A stretch of 64,000 nt of DNA from Sophora flavescens (lineage: Eukaryota > Streptophyta > Magnoliopsida > Fabales > Fabaceae): the NCBI GenBank assembly GCA_030762895.1, contig CM061064.1:136383847-136447846 (forward strand), given 5' to 3'. The translations under genes were made by a program, and so were the position numbers. Numbering within the stretch: position 1 is the stretch's first letter; each line of letters starts with the position of its first letter. Shown piece by piece: positions 56,202 to 64,000 of the stretch. Under the pieces are notes generated by a model that worked only from the letters and a program-made list of their open reading frames with translations, did not search any database and had not been told where the DNA came from.

Positions 56202-56944
56202 TGTAACACCTCAAGATTTACCCTTATGTTTGTATGTGTTAGTTCTGGCACATATATGTTTTATATTTATATATATGTGTATATATTATTGCATATGATA
56301 ATATGTATATTAATATGTGATTATTTGCATTAATATGAGATTGTGTCTCTTAATGTTTGATTTTATATGTTAATATATGATATGTGATTTTATTAATAAT
56401 AAGCGATTAAGAATGATATGATAAGATATCGTGCGAGTTAGTATTTAAATAGAGATGGTGTTATTCTTAGATTTTGGCCCCTCAACCAATCAGATTTGAG
56501 TCCTTATCAATATAAGATCATCCTCTTTTTGTTTATTTATTAAGATCTTATCATAATCTCCTAAGGATCCTATCTAGGAATAACTACCAAATTTGTCGCT
56601 AAACTTCCATGGAACTTTTGACCATCTTCGATTCCGATTTAGGATTCGATAATTTGATATTAATTTGTATAGATTCTATGAGCTTTCTAACGATGCCAAG
56701 AACGCCTCAATCTGAAACTTGTAGTTCAAGTTATGGTCAAAATACCGAGCTGTATACAGTTTGGGCTGAAATAGGAACCCGTTATGACTCATACTCATAT
56801 ATATACCATTAGACTCGACCTAAACCTAGTTTACACCCCAACACTTAGAATACTGCCTCCCTCCTCCCTCTTTGAATCATTATGGTTATTCTCCCTAAAA
56901 CTCTATCTAGGGAACCCGTTCTTGCACCGTTCTTCACTGCTTCT
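56202..56944 (+). repeat. LTR start of another Ty3 family (LTR-B)
   Basis: It starts TGTAACACCTCAAG. The first 200 bp resemble the minus-strand fragment at 46419. A TATA-like 'catatatatacc' near 56800 may be its promoter. It changes near 56945 into inverted LTR-C. Confidence 0.6.
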
Positions 56945-58436
56945 TGATAGGAGAACATGGCTACGTTATAAAACTGAACGGTGACAACGAATAACTATCC
57001 TTCCTACACCTTCTCACAAAGTTTCGGCCCGATACAACGGTTAAAGAATCTCAGATTGCAATTCTATGATGACGGGTTAGATGGTATCCGAGTTGACTTT
57101 TTCACCCCTAGGCCTACCGTCCAAGCTTCATATCTCACACTTTAGAGGTTTGTTCCAAACTATGACTGTTGGATATGAAGAACCACAAGTCTTGAACCTT
57201 GTTGTAAAATTTGGGAATGAGCCAACAGCTGAAGAGTGTTTGGCGACTCCCTCACTGAGACTGCTCCAACTAGGTTTCAAAGCTTCTAACAAAGGCTCCT
57301 TGCAACTATTGAGGTTTCTCTCTCAATTCTTGTCCTTTAATCTGAAGTAGTAGTTAAAGAGAGTTATGGGAATGAGGAAGAGGATCCTCCATTGAAATGA
57401 AGAAAAGAATGATCCAAGATGCAAGCTTTGCCATCATGGAGTCTTAGGTTTTTGAGAGAAATAACTTAGAGAATTTTATGAAATGAAAGAATGGATGAAT
57501 GAAGTGATGAAGAGGAGAGAAGGAGCCACGGAAATAAGAGTATGAGAGAGTGAAATGGCTTTGTTTAATTTTTTTAGAATGAACCATGGTTAAACTAGTT
57601 GGCATAGGTTAAGTTAGAAAACAATATAATAACTTAACTATGGTTATAATAACCTAACTAGAGTTAATTTGTAATCATTGTTTGGTTAAAAGATGTGGTG
57701 GAAAATGAAGGGAGGTGTGACTGATTTTAGGCCACATCTTATCAGTCATCCATGACTCGTCGATCCAATCCATTAGCGGTTCCAGGAAATCTCGTATGCA
57801 GCTCCGTCATTTACCCGATTTTGGTTTTTTAGAGGAAAATGATGAAACGAAAGCAAAATGAAATAAGTATGGATTATTGGAGGTGGATGCATGAAATTGA
57901 AGAGATGTGTGAGGTTTACAACCATGTAAAATGAGTGGTTAAAAGTGCATTGACGTGTCTTGTTAATAGCCACGAAAGCTTGGGGGTATTTTGGTCTTTT
58001 TACCTTAAAAAGCATGATTACTAACATTCAATGCTCAAAAATACTTGGTGAGTCATGGTGGTGAGTCACCCCATGAATCATCCCCTCCGGTGTCCGGTTC
58101 CATCTCTGCAGTTCCGTTTTCGACTCCGTCGGTTTCCCGATTAGGGTTTTATGCTCGAATAAAAACAAAATGTTGTGTTTTCGATCTAAAATTTTCAAAC
58201 TAACCAAACTCGTTGGAAATATGATTTAATAATAACAGAATTTCATTCAAAAGTCAAAATTAGGTTTTCTGATCATTGAAATCTTACTGTCAATGAAAAC
58301 ACCGACTGTTTTCCGTCTGAACATTTACCAAAATTCGTCTGAATAAACATAATATTTTATTTCTGATCAAAAATTTGGAAAATAGAATTCCTCAGGGAAA
58401 AAATATAAAAAAATCTACAAATTTCAGTTTCGGGTC
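56945..58436 (-). repeat. Inverted copy of the LTR-C middle part
   Basis: The reverse complement matches 48120 to about 49580 through most of its length. Paired landmarks are 'aactgaac(g/a)gtgacaa' at 56977 with its complement near 49555, and 'cagtttcgggtc' at 58425 with its complement near 48120. It ends exactly at the LTR-C position where 56201 breaks off (GACC shared). Confidence 0.82.
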
Positions 58437-59057
58437 TGTGACACCCTTCTACCCTGCATGTTAATATAAAATATTTACTTAAAAAAGATAATTATAAAAC
58501 ATGCATTTATTTGAAAAAAAATAAAAACTTGGATAAAAAGGTTTCACATCTCAACAAAAACAACGTGGAAATAACATAGTTTTAAAACAGTAAAACATAA
58601 ACAAGACAGATAAAGAAAAACCCAACCCCAATGTCACATACAGAGCTGGTATAACCAAAATCGGGATACATCACGGAAACAAACTAAACAACTAACAAAA
58701 CTAACAACTATAACTTAGCATTCTAACTAGATTCGTGGCTCCGCAGAGTCACTCATTCGATGGCTGCTCACCTTCCTCTGCATAAGGAAATACATGCAAC
58801 TGCAGAAACAGGAAAACAGGGAGTAAGAAATCATGTAAACACAGCGACATGGGAATAGGGAATAAGATGAACATACATCATTGCATGACATAGCAATATA
58901 ACAACATACAATATTTATATATCATCATATAATACCATAACAATATGTTAATCATCCAACATATGCTATGCAGTACAATGCAACCCACTCCACTACTCCA
59001 TCAATGCATGTGGATCCAACTAACTCAGGAAGTCAACTTCGGAGTTACATATCCGTA

Positions 59058-59500
59058 TTGGCCAAAAAGCACCAACACCGACAGTTCCCCAAACCATGGA
59101 GGAACCCCTTGGATAGCCGATGTATCAAAACTGGATACCCCACCTCCAGGGAGCACGGTTCACCAAACCATGGGTGAACCACCTGAGACTTGGGCCAGAT
59201 CATCATAACTAGGATGACCTCCCCTATGTTGAACATCCCCCTCAACATCAACTCCAATGCTCTATGCAAATGACACAACAACACACAAGGCAACTACCTC
59301 CTTTGCTTGGGCCTAAAATCACCCAAGACTTATCACCAACATCAACATTAACACCTTAGACCCACACCATGGGGTCAAGATCCCCTTGGCCAAAAAGCAC
59401 CAAGGTCCAACATAAGAACATCTCGACCAAAAAGCATCGAGAGCACTTTGGCCAAAAAGCACCAAAGCGTGACGTACGGTAACCCATCGGGTACCGGCTT
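59058..59500. repeat. Hairpin cluster with constant loops and changing stems
   Basis: Four hairpins share the loop CCAAAAAGCA: stems TTGG/CCAA (59058-59075), CCTTGG/CCAAGG (59384-59405), TCTCGA/TCGAGA (59421-59442) and CTTTGG/CCAAAG (59446-59467). Three share the loop AAACCATG or ACACCATG: 59084-59105, 59157-59180 and 59359-59376. Others are ATGTTGA/TCAACAT (59226-59248), CTTGGG/CCCAAG (59306-59327) and CGGTA/TACCG (59477-59496). Confidence 0.85.
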
Positions 59501-60419
59501 AACCAGTTTATCAGTCTTTGATATCTTAATTAATCTTTAATTAAGTTATCTAACTTGTTATCATTTTATTAGTGTATTATTACATCATCTGGGGATAATT
59601 GGGTTAAACACCCCTTCAATTCATTAATCTTAAGTCCTGACCAGTAGGGAGAAGCACGGGCGTACTAAACCCCCAGCACGGTCGTGCTGTCACTTAAGTG
59701 GAGCACGGTTGTGCTCATTGTCCTTTGAGACACCCCGTTGTGCCCCTTTGTGTCATTTAGTTTAAAACCTCATTATTTATTTACTTAATCGCACGCTTAA
59801 TGTGAAAATCACATAAAAATTGAAACTTAATTTCTTAAGCAAATAGATTCATATAGAACAGAATATGAAAACATAAATATATTAAATATACTTAAAGCAT
59901 CAGAGTTATCAAAACACTGTTTCAGGGCATCCCATCAATAGGATCCCGAACTGGTGCATAGTTATACAAAACATAAGCGGAAAGATAAAGCTTCACGACA
60001 CAGATGCAATGGCCATAACTAACTAGACCCTAATCACCATGGGTCACAGCTCGTCCTCTGGCATCCGGTTCGTAGGGAGTTCCATCCAACTCCTCCTGGT
60101 TACGTTCATCCACAGGGTCTTCTCGTACGGTTCCACAAGGAGACAAAATACAACATGCAGAAATATACAGGGGATAAGAAACAGTTCTATCATCAAAAGC
60201 GGAAAAGAGTCATAGTAAACTATACAGTAATTATCACAGACACAACATCAGTCAAGTCATCCATCTTCCATAAAATTCTTATATCCATCCTACCCTCACT
60301 CCTGCAACTAAAACTTGATACTGAAAATGGCTATGGTTTCCCTATCATAGTTAAGGTTATCGGTCAGTCGTCCAAGCGACACGTCCCATTCCCGATGCAC
60401 ATCCTTAGTCATGGTGAGA

Positions 60420-60690
60420 ATGCTCATGCAAAGCAATGACACTATAGATGCACATTAAACCCGGTGCACACCCCAGACCGTGGGTGCTCATGCAAAGCAA
60501 TGACACTATAGCTGCACGATTATCCCGGTGCACACCTTCACCATGGTAAGAACGCTCACGCAAAGCGTGACACTACAGCTGCACGATGATCCCGGTGCAC
60601 ACCTCGTCCACTCCCAGAGGTGCTCATGCAAAGCAATGACACTCGTAGCTGCACAAGTTAAGTTTACCCTTTGGACGGTCCCACAAGGAC
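60420..60690. repeat. Tandem array, unit about 64-68 bp, four copies
   Basis: Units containing GCTCATGCAAAGCAATGACAC start near 60422, 60486, 60554 and 60622. In the third unit it reads GCTCACGCAAAGCGTGACAC. Each unit has a CGGTGCACACC end and a variable, hairpin-forming spacer. Confidence 0.88.
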
Positions 60691-62482
60691 TTCGGGTCTT
60701 GTATGTGTCCCACATACGGTTATAGAAACAACACAACTTATGAACCTCGCAGACTCCTATGGTCATAACCTAGTGCCTTAACCTCTCATCAAGACCTCAA
60801 CATATGCTCTATGTCACAACACCTCTTTAACATATTTCATGTAGGTTAGGCACCTCTAAAAATCATCATGATCCTCACGCCCAAAACAACTCATCTCTTA
60901 GACCACATATATATCTTCGCTTAATCCACTAAGCATAAAGTAAATACCACACAGATCATGCATAACGTCAAGTCAATCAAAGATACTTCAAAACATCAAC
61001 ATAGCACTAAATCAGTTCAATAAAGGTAATAAAACTCAAATCAACCATCAACAATATAAACATCAACCTAATATTGATCAACCTACAATCCCCGAATCAC
61101 CATGGATGTTTCATAAAAGCAATTTAAAGCGATTCTGGTCTTGTCGATTATTCGACTTCTAGTAAGGATTAGGTCGCCCTACATAATTACTACATAATCT
61201 ACTACTTATCGATTCCGACGATAGGTTAATTCTTTCCCCCACCTGAGTTATCACCGAAAGATCGAATTCCCAGCTCCTCGTTATCCGACCACGAGGTGTT
61301 AACACCACCTTCAACCAAACAACATAAAAACAACTAAATCAAATAAACTCATCTATGGTCTCATTATGTAGGTTTGGCCATTTAAATCTAATGAGAGTTA
61401 GGTTTCATATCACACTCTAAGATTTTAGATACTTAACTCTTAGGTTCTAGGTGACTTAGATAATTTGTTATAACTTGAAAATATTTAATAAAATCATCCA
61501 AACTCTTAGGTTAGGTTTCAGCCTTGTATAGTAAAATAGGTTAGAAAACTTTGAACCTTCCAATCTCTTAGATTTTGCATCCCAACGTATTTAGGAGCTC
61601 AAATCCATGATAATATTGAAAATAAAATAAAACAAAATATCCTAGGTCCTTAAACCTCATAGGTTCGACCATCATAAGATAACTAGGTTAGAAATCTCTA
61701 AACTTTCCAATCTTTTAGACTTAGCATCCTAATGTCTTAAGGATCTTCAAGTCCATGATCATTTTGGAAAATGAAAACTCAAACATCCTAGCTCAAAAAT
61801 ATTGAGTTTTGGCCTAGCCTAGGAGAATGAGGAAAAGCCTTTTGTTTGATGAAAACTCTTAGGTTTGGCATCACAAAGTATTAAGAGGTCTAAATCCATG
61901 ATCATAGTTAGAAAGTTGAACTCAAGCATCCTAGGTCGAAAACCATATAGGTTTGGACATCCTTGGATAAATTATATAGAGATTTTCAAACCTTTCAAGA
62001 CTTTAGATTTAAGATCAAGAGGTATCTAGAAGTTCAACTACATGATCATCTTTCAAAAAGTTGAAACAAAACTTCCTAGGCCACCATGTATAGGTTTCGG
62101 CCATCCTTGGAAATAAGAGGTAGAAATTTTTGTTTTATACAAACTCTTAGTATGTGAAAATATAAGTTAATACAAGACTATAGAAAGTAGTTTCAACTCA
62201 AAAGGATTTTTCTACAATTTTCTAGAGATTTTAGAAGTTGAAAACCCATTAAAAACACTTAAAGAAAAAGTAGAGTAAACCATAAGGTAAAAGAAGAAAC
62301 TTGAAAAAAGATTGACATAAGAGTATTAACCTTGATACAAGGATCAACTTTTGTGAAGAACTTGAGTTGAAAAGATGAATAAAAATGCAAGCTTTATGAG
62401 TATGAAGTTTGAAGAGAAAGGAAGAAGATGAAGAAATAGTGTTTTTGGAGAAGAAAAAGTGAGTTGAAGAAAATGAAAGTGT

Positions 62483-62491
62483 GATATATAG
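62483..62491 (-). promoter_or_regulatory. TATA-like box in minus-strand LTR
   Basis: CTATATATC on the minus strand is followed by a pyrimidine-rich leader-like stretch, the usual arrangement at a plant LTR U3/R border. Inferred from sequence only. Confidence 0.45.
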
Positions 62492-63107
62492 GGAGAGAGA
62501 GAGAGGGCCACGGTTTTGAGGGAGATAAATGAGTGCTTGGAGGTCAAGTTTTGAGTTATGTCATGTTTGGTAGGCAAAAGTTGAAAGGAATGTGTTAATT
62601 GATTATAAAATAGTAAATTTTGAAAAAAAAAAGTAATGATGGTACTTTTACGGATGTTACATAAAGCTTCTACAACCATGCCTCCTTTCCCTAACAAGTC
62701 ACCTCATCTCTTTTGTGTCCCCTAGTCTGCTTCATTTCGTACCCGGTTACAGTTCCGATCATATATTCCCGACGTGTTCACCCGAATAAAATATTTTATT
62801 TTATTTTATTTTTGAACGAAAATTTTTAAAATAACCAAAGTTGAAGGAAACATGATAAAAACACTAACCGTCTCGTTCACGGGTCAATATTAGGTTTTCT
62901 GCTCAGTAAACTTACTGGCAGTGAAAGCGCAAACCGACTTTCATTTGAATTTTCAACCGAAAATTTTACTGTGACTTCATATGATAAGGTGGATTAGGAA
63001 TATGATTTTATTTTATTAAAACAAAATATTTTCTAATTTCATATTAAAATATAATTACTTATATTTTAATTGATTAAACAGTATAATGAAAATCAGGTTG
63101 TTACATC

Positions 63108-63539
63108 CTGCACGGTCATGCTCGATGCACAACCTATTTTCCAGAATTTAACTAGGAGCACGATCGTGCTCCCTGTTCAGCACGGCCATGCTCCTGGGCA
63201 GGGCCATATTGTTATGGGCAGAATATAACGTGTTCTTGGAGTTTAGGCTCCCTAATTTTTTCAAATCAGATACTAGGGTCTTAACTAAAACAATCGGCAT
63301 GAAACTTCACCCCTCACTAACACAGTTCATGTCTTATGAAGCTTGGGGAATTAATCCCTTAGTTCCTATGTTAAATAAGAGTCCTAATTAAGTCAATTAG
63401 AGTGTTATTAACATATTCAACATAACGGTAACATCATCATCAACAACATATCCAGTCAATGTGTTCAACATAATCCATGTCATAACAATTCAACCAAAAC
63501 TCATGGCATAGACAATTCAAATGGGCATACCACATCATC
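63108..63539. repeat. Unassigned repeat with CACGGTCGTG palindromes
   Basis: Non-coding. The first 90 bp hold CACGGTCATG, the perfect 18-bp palindrome GGAGCACGATCGTGCTCC (63165-63182) and CACGGCCATG. The motifs resemble AGCACGGTCGTGCT at 59675-59688 and GAGCACGGTTGTGCTC near 59701. It is probably part of another LTR, cut by the LTRs on either side. Confidence 0.55.
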
Positions 63540-64000
63540 GTAAGACTCAATGACTTAGAGATTTTGATATATGACAAATACAATTTAATGTGTGTGCAAG
63601 TGTTTTAGTGTCAAATTGCAAAGACAGGTATCAAGCAGTGATCAACAAGTTCATTAAGCAAATTCAAGGAAAATATTCAAGGAAGAACTTGAAGGAATTA
63701 AGGAGCTACATGTAGAAATCAAAAGAGCAAAGTCAAAGATCAAAGGATCATCAAGACCAAGCGTAAAGGAGAATTTTAGATTTAAGACTTAGATGATTTG
63801 TAAGAGAAAGAAATCTCTTAGTCAAAAGATAGCTCAACTAAAAAGATGCATGAAGAAAATCAATTTTCATAACCTGCGTTAAAAGGAATAAGTTTTTGTT
63901 AATGAAAATGATTTTTGGAAATAAGAAAAATATTTGTCAGGTACAACCATATAATCAATGGATGTATATCTGCTACTGTAACTGACAAATGAATTTAAGG
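63540..64000 (+). repeat. Start of another Sirevirus-like Ty1 LTR (runs off the window)
   Basis: It matches 50069 onward nearly base for base. It lacks one copy of the 'ggaaaatattccaggaag' unit and has a short extra segment ('ttaaggagctacatgtag') near 63698. No polypurine tract precedes it, so it is the 5' end of a separate copy or a solo LTR, not the 3' LTR of 50069-54336. Confidence 0.85.

Larger units (their letters stand above)
58437..63107 (-). repeat. Large minus-strand Ty3 LTR (about 4.7 kb), provisional
   Basis: On the minus strand it starts TGTAACAACCTGATTTTC at 63107, related to the LTR-C start, and would end GGGTGTCACA at 58437. The length fits the 3.9 kb LTRs of the 20 kb element. 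Features inside: a TATA-like CTATATATC at 62483-62491 (minus), A+T-rich U3 above 62500, a possible leader at 61000-62400 with no supported gene, a tandem array at 60420-60690, and constant-loop hairpins at 59058-59467. It may instead be two LTRs fused by the inversion described in the findings. Confidence 0.55.

Noticed and set aside
58945..59208. Two overlapping 69-87-codon frames in the hairpin cluster
   Set aside because: The overlap in two frames and the hairpin-driven repeats explain openness; no coding signature.
63540..64000. 3' LTR of the Ty1 element at 50069-54336
   Set aside because: No polypurine tract precedes it, flanking bases do not form a target duplication, and 9 kb of unrelated Ty3 sequence lies between.
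1..64000. tRNA, rRNA or other structural RNA genes
   Set aside because: No cloverleaf or rRNA-like segment was recognised by eye. The only tRNA-related sequences are LTR primer-binding sites.

Overview
The window is plant nuclear DNA from a dicot, most likely a legume. This rests on repeat content and style only: Athila-, Tat- and chromovirus-type Ty3 elements, Sirevirus-like Ty1 elements, a CACTA DNA transposon and AATCGATTA-rich repeats. There is no single-copy host gene with normal exons to fix the species. Nearly every base can be placed in a transposable element or its remains, many inserted into one another. The only cellular-gene sequence I recognise is a dead, intronless copy of a half-size ABCG transporter.

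Layout. 1-3245: 5' end (LTR plus gag) of a minus-strand Athila-type element. 3246-9613: plus-strand chromovirus pol, split by a compact 5.2 kb non-autonomous Athila-like element (3434-8607, target duplication GGGCA) that carries an open 235-codon frame. 9614-12029 and 32181-about 32870: one old LTR of a Tekay/Del-like element, split by a 20.15 kb element (12030-32180, target duplication TTGAG). The 20 kb element has 3.9 kb LTRs and an eroded interior, and holds a nearly complete minus-strand Athila element (17756-27340). About 32871-46080: a decayed Sirevirus-like Ty1 copy (gag scraps, RNase H tail, many polypurine tracts, 3' LTR). Inside it lie the ABCG retrocopy (34342-36596, 18-bp target duplication, poly(A)) and a 5.56 kb CACTA element (38603-44159, target duplication CAT). 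46081-47894: LTR piece plus a Tat-lineage RNase H/integrase fragment. 47895-56201: remains of a Tekay-like element whose 5' LTR is cut by a truncated Sirevirus-like element (50069-about 54336). 56202-63107: LTR pieces rearranged by an apparent inversion, including a 4.7 kb minus-strand LTR. 63540-64000: start of another Sirevirus-like LTR.

No gene system acts together here; the interest is in repeat biology. Three points stand out. First, unrelated LTR families (Athila and Ty1) carry the same layout of paired, CG-centred short palindromes, with pairs roughly 60-75 bp apart but a different palindrome in each family (TCGCGA-GGCGA, TCACGGCCGTGA, AATCGATT). Two related Athila LTRs share flanks but hold different palindromes. 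Second, the large Tekay-like LTRs contain stem-loops whose loops are constant while both stem arms change together, as at 59058-59467. Third, the ABCG retrocopy is unusually clear.

Limits: LTR edges are read by eye from TG..CA ends, primer-binding sites, polypurine tracts and target duplications. No alignment, divergence date or database search was run.
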